A DNA stretch of 64,000 nucleotides, from positions 372,001 to 436,000 of the forward strand of contig NZ_KB894570.1 in the NCBI RefSeq assembly GCF_000374525.1, read 5' to 3'. Both the position numbers and the translations under genes were made by a program. Positions 9,494-18,316 of this stretch are shown here, piece by piece (positions within the stretch are counted from its first letter, which is position 1; each line of letters opens with the position of its first letter). The DNA is from Amorphus coralli DSM 19760. GTDB lineage: Bacteria > Pseudomonadota > Alphaproteobacteria > Rhizobiales > Amorphaceae. Under the pieces are notes generated by a model, which searched no databases, was not told the origin of the DNA, and saw only the letters and a list, made by a program, of their open reading frames with translations.

Positions 9494-10774
9494 ATGCGTT
9501 CAGCGAGCGGACGACGGTTTGGCCTTGCGATGGCTGCGCTTTGCCTGCTTGTGGCCAGCTGCTCGCGCCCCGAGGGCGTTCTGATCCCGTTCGAGGGCCA
9601 GATCGCCGGCACCGATGTGGTCGATCTGCTTGTGGCGACGACGCGCGTGCCCGACACGGAAGATGAGGGGTTCCTCTTCTCCGGCGACCGTGGGGAGATG
9701 GCCTACGCCGAGATCAGCGTCTCCATCCCGCCGGCCGGCGCCCGCAAGTCGGGCGAAATCCAGTGGCCAGACCAGCTGCCGCCCAACCCCGCGACCGATT
9801 TCGTCACCGTCGCCGCTGCGCGGGTCGACGAGGCCGCCGCCAACCGCTTTTTCGACCGCGAACTGGCCCGGTCGCGGGACCGGCACGTGCTGGTGTTCAT
9901 CCACGGCTACAACAACCGTTTCGAGAGCGCGGTCTACCGTCTGGCGCAGATCGTCAACGATTCCGGCGCGCCCGTGGTGCCGGTTCTGTTCACCTGGCCG
10001 TCGCGGGGCAAGCTGCTCGCCTATACCTATGACCGGGAAAGCGCGAACTATTCCCGCGACGCGCTGGAGCGACTGCTCACCAACCTGGCGCGCAACCCGA
10101 AGGTCGATACGGTCAGCATCCTCAGCCACTCGATGGGCAATTGGGTGACGCTCGAAGCGCTGCGCCAGATGGCGATCCGCAACGGCCGCATCCTGCCGAA
10201 GATCCACGATGTGATCCTCGCCGCGCCTGATGTCGATGTCGACGTCTTTCGCACCCAGCTCGCCCAGCTTGGTGAGCCGCGGCCGAACTTTACCCTGTTC
10301 GTTTCGCGCCGGGACAAGGCGCTGGCGGTGTCACGCCGGGTGTGGGGCGGGACGCGTCTCGGGGCGATCGACCCGACCTCGGAGCCCTACAAGGACGAAC
10401 TCCGCGACGCCGGCTTTGCCGTCGTCGACCTGTCGGAGGAGCAGACGTCGGACCGGCTCGGCCACAATACCTTTGCCGAGAGCCCGGAAGCGGTACAGCT
10501 GATCGGTCGCCAGCTCGAGACGGGCCAGGACCTCAACACCTATGATGTCGGCTTCGGCGAGAAGATCGGCGAGCTGGCGACGGCCACGGGAGCCAATCTC
10601 GGGGCCGCCACGGGACTGATCGTGACCGCCCCGCTGGCCGTCATCGACCCACGCACCCGCAACAGCTACGACGAGCGCGTGGAGCACCTCGGCCAGTCGA
10701 TCGGCGATACCCTGCAAAGCGCCACGGAGCTTCCCGCCGGTGATGGCCCGCCGCCGATCGACGAACGGCGGTAG
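9494..10774 (+). CDS. Alpha/beta hydrolase (DUF900), predicted lipoprotein
   Basis: A 426-residue exported hydrolase. The N-terminus from MRSASGRRFG is a lipoprotein signal peptide with lipobox LVASC, so it is probably anchored in the membrane facing the periplasm. The DUF900 opening LLVATTR and FSGDRGEM, then VSIPP, are clear. The strand before the oxyanion loop reads HVLVFIHGYNN, and the nucleophile elbow is SHSMGNW near residue 213. Substrate is unknown; DUF900 proteins are esterase-like by fold. An in-frame ATG at 9461 is possible, but the one at 9494 places the basic region next to the hydrophobic stretch correctly. It converges with the DsbA-like gene, with 12 bases between stops. Confidence 0.85.
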   Translation: MRSASGRRFGLAMAALCLLVASCSRPEGVLIPFEGQIAGTDVVDLLVATTRVPDTEDEGFLFSGDRGEMAYAEISVSIPPAGARKSGEIQWPDQLPPNPATDFVTVAAARVDEAAANRFFDRELARSRDRHVLVFIHGYNNRFESAVYRLAQIVNDSGAPVVPVLFTWPSRGKLLAYTYDRESANYSRDALERLLTNLARNPKVDTVSILSHSMGNWVTLEALRQMAIRNGRILPKIHDVILAAPDVDVDVFRTQLAQLGEPRPNFTLFVSRRDKALAVSRRVWGGTRLGAIDPTSEPYKDELRDAGFAVVDLSEEQTSDRLGHNTFAESPEAVQLIGRQLETGQDLNTYDVGFGEKIGELATATGANLGAATGLIVTAPLAVIDPRTRNSYDERVEHLGQSIGDTLQSATELPAGDGPPPIDERR

Positions 10775-10786
10775 GGCGGGGCGTAC

Positions 10787-11485
10787 CTACCGCTCCGGCC
10801 CGCCTTCCGCCGGCGGGCGGATGCCGGCCTGGCGTTCCTGGTAGGACTGGCGGATCGCGTCGGCGATCACAGTCGGATCCTGCGCGCCAAGCACCGCATA
10901 ACGGTTGTCGATGATGAAGCAGGGCACGCCGGTGACCCCGATCTGCTGAGCCGTGGCGATCTCGTCCTTCACCGCCTCGCGATCGGCATCGCCGGCCAGG
11001 AGTGTCTCGACCACGGCGCCGTCCATGCCGGCCTCGGTTGCAGCCGTCACCAGCGTGGCCCGATCGCCGATATCGCCCCCTTCGAGGAAGTAAAGCGAGA
11101 ACAGACGCTCCACGACCGCGTCCTGAACCCCTTCGACACCGGCCCAGCGAATGACGCGGTGGGCGTCGACAGTGCTCGGCGAGCGCGCGATATCCTCGAA
11201 CGCAAACGCGATGCCCTCATCTTGCCCGGCCTCGCGGATGCTCGCGTAGATGGCCTCCGCCTCTTCCTTGCCGCCGAACTTGTCCGACAGGTAAGACTGC
11301 CGATCCTTGCCTTCCGGCGGCAGTGTCGGATCCAGCAGGAACGGCCGCCACGTCACCTTGACGTCGATGCCCTCGATGTCGGCAAGCGCGCGTTCCAGGC
11401 GGCGCTTGCCGATGAAGCACCAGGGGCACATGACGTCGGACACGACGTCGACGGAAATCGGTTCGATGGCTTGAGTATCGGCCAA
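10787..11485 (-). CDS. DsbA family oxidoreductase, FrnE-like
   Basis: A 232-residue thioredoxin-fold protein with the redox motif CPWC at residues 19-22 (DVMCPWCFIGKRRL), an inserted helical domain, and the cis-Pro loop GVTGVPCFII near residue 193. This arrangement is the FrnE / 2-hydroxychromene-2-carboxylate isomerase-like branch of the DsbA superfamily. There is no signal peptide, so it is cytoplasmic rather than a periplasmic DsbA. The best-supported start is a TTG at 11485; no ATG fits upstream of the CPWC motif. It lies 75 bases downstream of the solute-binding protein gene on the same strand and may be cotranscribed. The physiological substrate cannot be predicted. Confidence 0.88.
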   Translation of the reverse strand: MADTQAIEPISVDVVSDVMCPWCFIGKRRLERALADIEGIDVKVTWRPFLLDPTLPPEGKDRQSYLSDKFGGKEEAEAIYASIREAGQDEGIAFAFEDIARSPSTVDAHRVIRWAGVEGVQDAVVERLFSLYFLEGGDIGDRATLVTAATEAGMDGAVVETLLAGDADREAVKDEIATAQQIGVTGVPCFIIDNRYAVLGAQDPTVIADAIRQSYQERQAGIRPPAEGGPER

Positions 11486-11560
11486 GGGCTGCGCCTTTTT
11501 TCTGGCGGGCGGTAAGGGCTTGAAAGGCGCATGTAGGGTCCGGGATCGCCCGGCGAAACC

Positions 11561-13417
11561 CTATTCCGCGGATTGGGCCCACCACGTCTCCGGTTCCGCG
11601 CCTGTGAGGCTTGGCGTCTCCGGCTGGCGGATGCGCGTCCAGCGGGCGATCCACTGGTTCGGTGAGTGGTAGAGAGGCAGCGCGTAGAAACCTGACAGAA
11701 GCACCCGGTCGAAGGCCCGCACGGCGTCCACGAACGCTTCTCGCGTCCGGGCGGCCAGCATGGCGTCGATGGTGCCGTCGATGGCGGGATCGGCCGCGCC
11801 GCTGAAATTGTAGGACCCCTGCGCACCGGCCGCGGCCGAGCTCCAGCGAAAGAGCTGCTCGTTGCCCGGCGAAAGCGACGAGGCCCAGATCGCCTTGATG
11901 ACGTCGTAGTCGAACGTCTGCAGCCGGGCTTGGTACTGGGCCGAATCCACGCTCCTGACCGAAATGTCGATACCGATCGGCTCGGCCATGCGGCGGAAGG
12001 CGAGGGCCAGGCGTTCGTCGGTGCGGGTCGTTACCAGGATCTCGAAGCCGAACGGGACGCCCGTCTCGGTATCGACGAGCCTCCCGTTGCGGATCTCGTA
12101 GCCGGCCTCCTTGAAGAGAGCGAGCGCCTTGCGCAGGTTCGCCCGGTCCCGACCGGAGCCGTCGCCCTGCGGGGGGCGCCAGGTTCCGGCAAGAATGTCC
12201 GGCCTGACCGCACCGGGCCAGGCATCCAGGATCTGCCGTTCGCTCTCGCTTGCGGGATGGCCGGTTGAGGCCAGCTCCGAGTTCGGAAAGAAGCTCGCGG
12301 TCCGCTCGTATTGTCCGTGAAGCAGGTTCTGATTGATCCACGGGAAATCGAACAGGTAACCCAGCGCTTCGCGGACCCTGATATCGGCGAACTGCGGGCG
12401 CCTCGTATTGAAGGCGAAAGCGCTCATGGCACGCGGCGTGCCGGTCTCCACGCGTTCCGCCTGGACGTCACCGTTTGCGACGGCCGGGAAGGTGTAGCCG
12501 GTTGCCCAGCGGGTCGGGTCGCTCTCCAGGAAGACGTCGACCAGCCCCTTCTTGAAGGCTTCGAAGAGCGCCGATTGATCGCGGAAATAGTCGAACCGGA
12601 TCTCGTCGAAATTGTATCGGCCCCGATTGATGGGGAGATCGCTCCCCCAGTAGTCCGGATCGCGCGTGAGCACGAGGCGCTTGCCGGGATCGACGCTGGC
12701 CACGATGTACGGGCCGCTTCCCACCGGTGGGGCGAGGGTGGTCTGCTCGAAGGTCTCGGCGTCGTAGATGTGCGCGGGCAGGACGGGCATCAGCCCGAGG
12801 ATCAGCGGCAACTCACGGTCCGTGCCGTCCTTGAAGACGAAGCGGACCCCGTTTCCGCCCACGCGCTCCACCCGGTCGATCTTGGAATAGTAGCTGCGGT
12901 GATTCGGCCTGCCATGGTCCCGCAGTGTCTCGAAGGAGAAGACGACGTCGTCGACGGTCACGGGTTCGCCGTCTGAAAAGCGCGCCTCGGGCCGAAGGTG
13001 AAAGGTGATGGAGCGGCGATCCTCCGGCACCTCGATGCGGTCCGCCAGAAGCCCGTACAGGCCAAAGGCCTCGTCCCGGTTCCGCTCAAGAAGGCTCTCG
13101 AAGACGTTATTGCCGTAGAACGCGTCGCGCAGGCCCGATGCCACCGCGCCACGCACGATGAACGGGTTCAGATTGTCGAAGGTGCCGAGCACGCCGTAGG
13201 TGATCCGGCCACCTTTCGGCGCGGCGGGATTGGCGTAGGGCAGGTGCGCGAAATCGGGCGGCAGGGCCGGCTCGCCCTGCATCGCGAGACCGTGAACCGG
13301 CGCAGCAGAGACCGCCTGGATGACGGACACGACGGCCAGAAAAGCAAGCGCGCCCAGTGCACTGGCGATCCCGTGAAGGATCGGCCCGCGGCACCGCCGG
13401 TGTTGCAAAAGGAACAT
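11561..13417 (-). CDS. Periplasmic solute-binding protein, family 5 (peptide/YejA-like)
   Basis: A 618-residue exported protein. Residues 1-39 form a signal peptide with a hydrophobic core (ALGALAFLAVVSVIQAVSA). The mature protein has family 5 features: GGRITYGVLGTFDNLNPF, then VFESLL, the FHLRPEARFSDGEPVTVDDVVFS region (split here across residues about 140-160), and a C-terminal half with YNFSGAADPAIDGTID and the PLYHSPNQWIARW segment. The early phrase LPPDFAHLPYANPAAPKGG resembles YejA-type microcin C/oligopeptide binding proteins. No ABC permease or ATPase gene is adjacent, so the partner transporter must be elsewhere. The 271 bases upstream, up to the divergent ialB-like gene, should contain both promoters, but no clear boxes were seen. 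Confidence 0.9.
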   Translation of the reverse strand: MFLLQHRRCRGPILHGIASALGALAFLAVVSVIQAVSAAPVHGLAMQGEPALPPDFAHLPYANPAAPKGGRITYGVLGTFDNLNPFIVRGAVASGLRDAFYGNNVFESLLERNRDEAFGLYGLLADRIEVPEDRRSITFHLRPEARFSDGEPVTVDDVVFSFETLRDHGRPNHRSYYSKIDRVERVGGNGVRFVFKDGTDRELPLILGLMPVLPAHIYDAETFEQTTLAPPVGSGPYIVASVDPGKRLVLTRDPDYWGSDLPINRGRYNFDEIRFDYFRDQSALFEAFKKGLVDVFLESDPTRWATGYTFPAVANGDVQAERVETGTPRAMSAFAFNTRRPQFADIRVREALGYLFDFPWINQNLLHGQYERTASFFPNSELASTGHPASESERQILDAWPGAVRPDILAGTWRPPQGDGSGRDRANLRKALALFKEAGYEIRNGRLVDTETGVPFGFEILVTTRTDERLALAFRRMAEPIGIDISVRSVDSAQYQARLQTFDYDVIKAIWASSLSPGNEQLFRWSSAAAGAQGSYNFSGAADPAIDGTIDAMLAARTREAFVDAVRAFDRVLLSGFYALPLYHSPNQWIARWTRIRQPETPSLTGAEPETWWAQSAE

Positions 13418-13688
13418 AGCCGCATCCCGAATCGTTGCTCGGACGGGTTCGCCTGCCGGAAATCTCTAGCAAAGCTGCCGCATTGGTGCATCCGTTGCCG
13501 TGCTGGAAATTCGGCGCGCGGCCAGTTAGAAGGGCACGCGCTGGAGTTTCAGGAGGCTTATGGCCCGGCTTCGGCGGCACCGAGACCTTGGCGCGGGTGC
13601 GCCACGGCGATACAACCGCGGACGAGGGCTTCGGACCCGCGCTCGGCATCCCCGAGAGGCGGCCAGTTCAAACCCGGATGGAGTTCAA

Positions 13689-14330
13689 ATGGCTGAGCGC
13701 AAGATGATGATGAAGGCCCCTGCGCGGACCGGCCTGTTGGTGGCCGGTGCGATCGCCGTCGCGGGCGCCATCTCCCCGGTCCAGGCGCAGACCGAGAGCG
13801 ATAACCCGTGGGTGAAGGTGTGCAACACCGACCCGAATTCGAAGAAGGAAGTCTGCCTGGTCACCCAGGAGATCCGCACGGACAACGGCCAATTCCTGGC
13901 CTCCGTGGCGATCCGTGAAATCGCGGGCGAGGAGCGCAAGGTGCTCCTGTCGGCGGTTCCGGTGGGCATGCTGATCCAGCCCGGTCTGCGTGTGCAGATC
14001 GACGGCGGCAAGCAGGAGCAGGCGCGCTACTCGATCTGCTTCCCGAACGCCTGTTACGCCGAACTGGTGGTGGACGCGGGCTTCGTGAGCCAGCTGAAGG
14101 CGGGCGGCCAGCTCAAGCTGACCACGCTGAACCAGCAGGCGAAGCCGGTGAATTTCGACGTGACGCTGAAGGGCTTCACCGCAGCCTATGACGGCGCGGC
14201 GCTCGACCCGCAGGCTCTCCAGCGCCAGCAGGAACAGCTCCAGGAAGAGCTGAACCGGAAGGCCCAGGAGGCCCGCCAGCGGCTCATCGAAGAGCAGAAC
14301 AAAGCCAGCGACGCCGCCGAGGGCAACTGA
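13689..14330 (+). CDS. Invasion-associated locus B (IalB) family exported protein
   Basis: A 213-residue protein with a signal peptide ending near SPVQAQ, followed by the IalB domain: NPWVKVCNTDPNSKKEVCLV with its cysteine pair, VAIREIAGEERKVLL, VPVGMLIQPGLRVQIDGG, and YSICFPNACYAEL with a second cysteine pair. Four cysteines suggest two disulfides in the periplasm. The last 45 residues form a Gln/Glu/Lys-rich helix likely to be a coiled coil. IalB proteins are widespread in non-pathogenic Rhizobiales, so the name implies nothing about virulence. The start at ATG 13689 is fixed by GGAG six bases upstream; the frame is open further 5' but has no better start. An intrinsic terminator follows about 100 bases after the stop. 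Confidence 0.9.
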   Translation: MAERKMMMKAPARTGLLVAGAIAVAGAISPVQAQTESDNPWVKVCNTDPNSKKEVCLVTQEIRTDNGQFLASVAIREIAGEERKVLLSAVPVGMLIQPGLRVQIDGGKQEQARYSICFPNACYAELVVDAGFVSQLKAGGQLKLTTLNQQAKPVNFDVTLKGFTAAYDGAALDPQALQRQQEQLQEELNRKAQEARQRLIEEQNKASDAAEGN

Positions 14331-14427
14331 TACGACAGACGTCCAGGCGGGGCGGCCGGTCCTCGGTCATCCCGCCCGTCTGTGGATGCTGGCCGCTTGG
14401 CTGCCGTCGGTTTCCTGCATCGATCAG

Positions 14428-14460
14428 AAAAAGGCGCGGCCCGCGGGTCGCGCCTTTTTT
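14428..14460 (+). terminator. Strong bidirectional intrinsic terminator
   Basis: The arms AAAAAGGCGCG and CGCGCCTTTTT pair perfectly around a 10-base loop, and the 3' arm ends in a run of six T. Because the 5' arm starts with A residues, the structure works on both strands, serving the IalB-family gene to the left and hspQ to the right. Confidence 0.9.
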
Positions 14461-14579
14461 GTGCGCGCGCCCGGATGCGCGCGCAAGTCCGGCTGCGGCG
14501 ATGCGCAGCGACCATTCTGTCAATGAAATTATCGGGTTAGGGCAGACTGCTGAAGAAGACGGCGGCCGAGGTGCGGTGC

Positions 14580-14619
14580 TGCGCAATCGTGCGCGATCCT
14601 GCGCGTTTCTGCGCAGACG
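14580..14619. repeat. Four helically phased decamers beginning TGCGC
   Basis: Four consecutive 10-base units each start TGCGC: TGCGCAATCG, TGCGCGATCC, TGCGCGTTTC, TGCGCAGACG. A reversed partner, GCGCAG, follows directly, so the last unit also forms CTGCGC/GCGCAG arms. The array ends 32 bases before the hspQ stop codon. A 10-base period puts every unit on the same face of the helix. No known function is assigned. Confidence 0.6.
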
Positions 14620-14651
14620 CGCGCAGTGACCGCAGGCGGCGAGGACGCAAC

Positions 14652-14987
14652 TCAGTGCCGGCGGCTTTCCCGCGCCTGGTAGACCCCATCCTCGTGCCGG
14701 CTGAACATCTCGGCCACCTGGGGGTGGCGAATCGGCTCGCCCGACTCGTCGGGGACAAGATTCTGTTCCGAGACGTAAGCGACGTACTCCGTCTCCGCGT
14801 TCTCGGCGAACAGGTGATAGTAGGGCTGGTCCTTGGCAGGCCGGATGTCTTCCGGGATCGCCTGCCACCATTCCTCGGTGTTCGCGAAGGTCGGGTCGAC
14901 ATCGAAGATCACGCCGCGGAACGGATAGATGCGGTGCCGGACGATCTGGCCGATCTGGAATTTTGCAGTGCGCACGTTCTCGCTCAT
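14652..14987 (-). CDS. hspQ: Heat shock protein HspQ (YccV-like)
   Basis: A 111-residue protein of the hemimethylated-DNA-binding YccV/HspQ family. Visible core motifs are FQIGQIVRHRIYPFRGVIFD, then DVDPTF near residue 30, PAKDQPYYHLFAEN, and EYVAYVSEQNLVPD. In E. coli, HspQ binds hemimethylated oriC DNA, promotes DnaA degradation, and is a Lon enhancer. Alphaproteobacteria lack SeqA/Dam, so the protease-related role is more likely here, which is inference. Length matches the family (about 105-120). It is a single-gene unit on the minus strand, separated by 74 bases from the CoA lyase stop upstream. Confidence 0.92.
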   Translation of the reverse strand: MSENVRTAKFQIGQIVRHRIYPFRGVIFDVDPTFANTEEWWQAIPEDIRPAKDQPYYHLFAENAETEYVAYVSEQNLVPDESGEPIRHPQVAEMFSRHEDGVYQARESRRH

Positions 14988-15061
14988 CCGCGGAAACCTC
15001 GGTTAGCCCCTCCTAAACAATCCCCCCACACGTCGCAACATATGCGATGCCGGTTAAGGAG

Positions 15062-16108
15062 TTAAAACCCGTACGTGGCGGCGAGTTCCGGGTCTTTTTC
15101 AGCCACCTGCCGGGCGAGATCGACGATAACCTTGGCCTGTTTCCAGGTGGCGTCGTCCTGCATCTTGCCATCGAGCATCACCGCGCCGCTGCCGTCCGGC
15201 ATGGCGTCGAGGATGCGCCGGGCGAAGGCCACCTCGTCTGGATCGGGGCTGAACACCCGCTTGGCGATATCGATCTGGCTGGGGTGCAGCGACCAGGCGC
15301 CGACGCAGCCCATCAGGAAGGCGTTCTGGAACTGCGCCTCGCAGGCGTCCGGGTCCTGGAAGTCGCCGAAGGGGCCGTAGAACGGCTTTATGCCGGCCGT
15401 GGCGCAGGCATCGACCATGCGGCCGAGGGTGTAGTGCCAGAGATCCTGCTGGTAGGAGCCGCGGGGGGCCCCGCCGCTGCCGTCCGGATCGGCGAGGACC
15501 CGGTAGCCGGGATGTCCGCCACCGACGCGGGTGGTCTTCATGCGCCGCGATGCGGCGAGATCGGCCGGGCCGAGGCTCATGCCGTGCATGCGTGGGCTCG
15601 CCTGGGCGATCGCCGCGACATTCTCCACGCCCTCCGCCGTCTCGAGGATGGCATGCAGCAGGATCGGCTTCTCGATGGCGTGCTTCGCCTCGAGCTGGGC
15701 GAGGAGCTGGTCGAGATAGTGGATGTCCCACGGTCCGTTGACCTTCGGCACCATGATGACGTCGAGCCTGTCGCCAATGGCCGGAACGATCTCCAGCACG
15801 TCGTCGAGCATCCACGGGCTGTCATAGGAGTTGATGCGGGTCCACAGGCCCGTGGCGCCGAAATCGGTCGACCGCGCCATCTCGATGAAACCCTGGCGCG
15901 CGGCGAGCTTCTGGTCGGCGGGGATCGCGTCCTCAAGATTCCCGAGAACAACGTCCACCTTGCCGGCGAGCTCCGGCACCTTGGCCCGGACCTTCTCGAT
16001 GTGCGGCGGCACGAAGTGGATCATCCGCTCCAGGCACACCGGCAGCGTCCGGTACGGGGCAGGGGCCCCCACCGCCAGGGGTTCGAAAAAGGCGCGGGAT
16101 GTCTTCAT
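15062..16108 (-). CDS. HpcH/HpaI aldolase / citrate lyase beta-like CoA-ester lyase
   Basis: A 348-residue TIM-barrel lyase. The CitE-like signature is seen in [17 protein letters not shown] (metal/substrate region), [12 protein letters not shown], the acidic [16 protein letters not shown] segment bearing the catalytic Glu, and [10 protein letters not shown]. The C-terminal [20 protein letters not shown] matches malyl-CoA/citramalyl-CoA lyases. Members cleave or form hydroxyacyl-CoA esters such as malyl-CoA; the exact substrate is not determined by these motifs. The start is secure: AGGAGG lies just upstream of ATG 16108. It is longer than RipC/CitE and L-malyl-CoA lyases of Rhodobacter (about 320). 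The neighbours give no pathway context. Confidence 0.82.
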   Translation of the reverse strand: MKTSRAFFEPLAVGAPAPYRTLPVCLERMIHFVPPHIEKVRAKVPELAGKVDVVLGNLEDAIPADQKLAARQGFIEMARSTDFGATGLWTRINSYDSPWMLDDVLEIVPAIGDRLDVIMVPKVNGPWDIHYLDQLLAQLEAKHAIEKPILLHAILETAEGVENVAAIAQASPRMHGMSLGPADLAASRRMKTTRVGGGHPGYRVLADPDGSGGAPRGSYQQDLWHYTLGRMVDACATAGIKPFYGPFGDFQDPDACEAQFQNAFLMGCVGAWSLHPSQIDIAKRVFSPDPDEVAFARRILDAMPDGSGAVMLDGKMQDDATWKQAKVIVDLARQVAEKDPELAATYGF

Positions 16109-16190
16109 CGGGTCCTCCTGTGCGGCCGGCTCTCCGGCGCGGCTTTCCCCGGATCATGCCGATGCTGCAGCGCAATACAAGCCCCGGTGG

Positions 16191-17126
16191 TCAGTCGGCC
16201 GCAGCTTCCCCCGACGACATGTCCTCGGGCCTGAGCGCCCACTTGCGGTGCGACCACATCCACTGGCCGGGATACTGGCGGATCCAGTACTCGAACACGT
16301 CGTGAATGGACTGGGTCGTCTCCCGAACGTCGAGGGCCCGGTCGCCGCTGCGGGTCTGCTCGATCTCCTTCAGGTGGAGGCGGAAGCGGACGCCTCCGGT
16401 CCGCACCATGCAGCCGGCCACGATCGGATATCCGGCCATGCGGGCAAGACTGGCCGGGAACGGATTGGCGTAGGCCGGTCGGTCGAAGAAGGTGACCTTG
16501 ATGCCGCGGCGCTCCCTGAGATCGGCCAGAAAGCCGACCGAGCCACCGGAGCGGACGATGGAAACCAGCTTGCGGGAGGTGGCGTGGCCCTTCGGGTACA
16601 GCCCGCCGGCATAAAGCGGCAGGCGCAGGCTGCGGATGTAGCGGTCCACCAGCGGGTTCTGGATCGCCTGGTAGGTGCCGGCCACCGAGACGTTCTTGCC
16701 GAGGGCGGGGAGGGCGGCGATCTCCCAGTTGCCGAGATGCAGGGAGACGAACACGCACCCGGTCCGCGCCAGCCGCCGGTAGCGTTCGACATCGTCGGGC
16801 AGCTCGAACCGGTCGAGATCGGTGGCGAACCGGTCGACATGGGCGCCTTCAGCGGTCACGCGGCCGAGATTTTCCCAGCTGTCCAGTGCGATGCGTTCGC
16901 GCGCGTCCTCCGACAGTTCCGGGAAGGCAAAGGCCAGGTGTTCGCGCACCCGGGAATGGCGGTGAAGCCGAGGTGCCACCGCCCGCCAGAGCGTGCCGCT
17001 GATGGCCGAGGCCGTCTCCAGCGGCATGGCGCGGATTGGCAGCAGCGCCGCGCGCAGGCCGGCATACTCCGCCCGCATCCTGAGCGGGCCGAAGGGCGGC
17101 GGATAATCGGGCGAGGTGATCGTCAA
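16191..17126 (-). CDS. Lysophospholipid/lauroyl acyltransferase, LpxL/HtrB type
   Basis: A 311-residue membrane-associated acyltransferase of the LpxL/LpxM superfamily that adds secondary acyl chains to lipid A or related lipids. The catalytic HX4E is visible as HLGNWE near residue 128, preceded by CVFVSL. Other family marks are GGSVGFLADLRERRGIKV and FPASLARMAGYPIV. The first 50 residues contain the membrane-near helix. The C-terminal YPGQWMWSHRKW is a strongly conserved LpxL-like ending. The apparent start is TTG at 17126; the ATG at 17078 is an alternative with a similar lack of ribosome-binding site. The gene lies upstream of the CoA lyase gene on the same strand, separated by 82 bases. 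Confidence 0.88.
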   Translation of the reverse strand: MTITSPDYPPPFGPLRMRAEYAGLRAALLPIRAMPLETASAISGTLWRAVAPRLHRHSRVREHLAFAFPELSEDARERIALDSWENLGRVTAEGAHVDRFATDLDRFELPDDVERYRRLARTGCVFVSLHLGNWEIAALPALGKNVSVAGTYQAIQNPLVDRYIRSLRLPLYAGGLYPKGHATSRKLVSIVRSGGSVGFLADLRERRGIKVTFFDRPAYANPFPASLARMAGYPIVAGCMVRTGGVRFRLHLKEIEQTRSGDRALDVRETTQSIHDVFEYWIRQYPGQWMWSHRKWALRPEDMSSGEAAAD

Positions 17127-17337
17127 GGCAGGGTCCGGAACATGTGGTCTTTTATGCCCGTCCGGGGCTGCGGCGGGCCGGCGACGGGTAGGGCAGTTTA
17201 ACGCCCCCTGTCCACTGCCTTACGGCAACGGCGCGGGACGGATCTGTCGATGGGCTTTGCGGGCCCTTGCAATTCGGCTACCGATTTCAGGCCCACACCT
17301 TGCCGCCCGAAACCCGAAAACCGCAGCCCGCGCTCCC

Positions 17338-18297
17338 ATGCAGCACGTCATTTCGCTGGCCTTTCCCTTCTTCGGCCTGATCTTTCTCGGCTACTTTGCC
17401 GGCAAACTGATGGGCCTCGCGACAGACGGGCTGGCGTGGCTGAACTTCTTCGTCATTTACCTGGCACTGCCGGCGCTGTTCTTCCAGCTTCTCTCCGAAA
17501 CACCCATCGAGCAGCTTGGCAGCTGGAGCTTCATCATCTCCACGACGGTGGTGACGTTCGCCATGTTCGCGCTCGCCTTCGGTGTCGGCTATCTGCGCAC
17601 CGGCGGCGACATCCGCGTGTCCTCGATCCAGGGCCTCGTCGGCTCCTATTCCAACATCGGCTACCTGGGGCCGGGCCTGACGCTGGCAGCGCTCGGGCCG
17701 GCCGCCACGGTGCCCACCGCGCTGATCTTCTGCTTCGACAGCGCGCTTCTGTTCGTAATCGTGCCGATCCTCATGTCCATCGGCCATCGCGAGGAAGAGG
17801 GCTGGGGCCGGACCGCCTTCACCATCGTGAAGCGAATCCTGACGCATCCGTTCATTCTGGCGACCATCGCGGGCATTGCCGCCGCGGCGATCGACTTCCA
17901 GCCGCCCGAGGCCGTCGACCGGCTCCTGACCATGCTGCGCGGTGCCGCTGCGCCGTGCGCCCTGTTCGCCATCGGCGTCACGGTGTCGAGCCGCTCGATC
18001 CGCCGCGTCGAGGCGGAACTGCCGGCGCTGCTCGCCATCAAGCTCCTGATCCACCCGGTGGTGATCTTCCTGGTTTTGAGCTGGGTCGGGGGTATCGACC
18101 CGCTCTGGATCGCCACGGCGGTGCTGATGGCCGGCCTTCCGCCGGCGACCAACTGTTTCGTCCTGGCGAGCCAGTACAAGGTCTACGTGGAGCGCGCCTC
18201 CAGCGCGGTGCTCATCGGCACCATCGCCTCCGTGGCGTCGGTGACGGCCCTGCTCTACCTGGTGACCAACGACATGCTGCCGACGGGGCTGTTCTGA
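17338..18297 (+). CDS. AEC family permease (auxin efflux carrier-like)
   Basis: A 319-residue integral membrane protein with about ten predicted hydrophobic segments in two repeats. The first opens with VISLAFPFFGLIFLGYFAGK, and the broken-helix motif of the first half appears as SYSNIGYLGPGL. The second half contains the matching region LMAGLPPATNCFVLASQY. These fit the bacterial AEC family (MdcF/MleP-like), which moves organic anions such as malonate or malate. The substrate cannot be read from sequence. ATG 17338 places the first helix at the N-terminus. It converges on the UbiH-type gene with a gap of only 19 bases and no terminator. Confidence 0.87.
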   Translation: MQHVISLAFPFFGLIFLGYFAGKLMGLATDGLAWLNFFVIYLALPALFFQLLSETPIEQLGSWSFIISTTVVTFAMFALAFGVGYLRTGGDIRVSSIQGLVGSYSNIGYLGPGLTLAALGPAATVPTALIFCFDSALLFVIVPILMSIGHREEEGWGRTAFTIVKRILTHPFILATIAGIAAAAIDFQPPEAVDRLLTMLRGAAAPCALFAIGVTVSSRSIRRVEAELPALLAIKLLIHPVVIFLVLSWVGGIDPLWIATAVLMAGLPPATNCFVLASQYKVYVERASSAVLIGTIASVASVTALLYLVTNDMLPTGLF

Positions 18298-18316
18298 GGC
18301 GGCGTGCCTGCGCCGG

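Larger units (their letters stand above)
14331..14651. other. Gene-free gap between ialB-like gene and hspQ
   Basis: These 321 bases separate two convergent genes. They hold an intrinsic terminator at 14428-14460 and a phased decamer array at 14580-14619, described separately. The stretch around 14515-14540 is comparatively A+T-rich. No coding frame with a plausible start and codon use was found. Confidence 0.7.

Noticed and set aside
13689-14330. IalB-family gene as a virulence factor
   Set aside because: IalB-like exported proteins are widespread in free-living Rhizobiales, and there is no pathogenicity context here.
14580-14619. Decamer array considered as a CRISPR or minisatellite
   Set aside because: Units are only 10 bases with no conserved spacer-repeat alternation and no cas genes; kept as a phased repeat.
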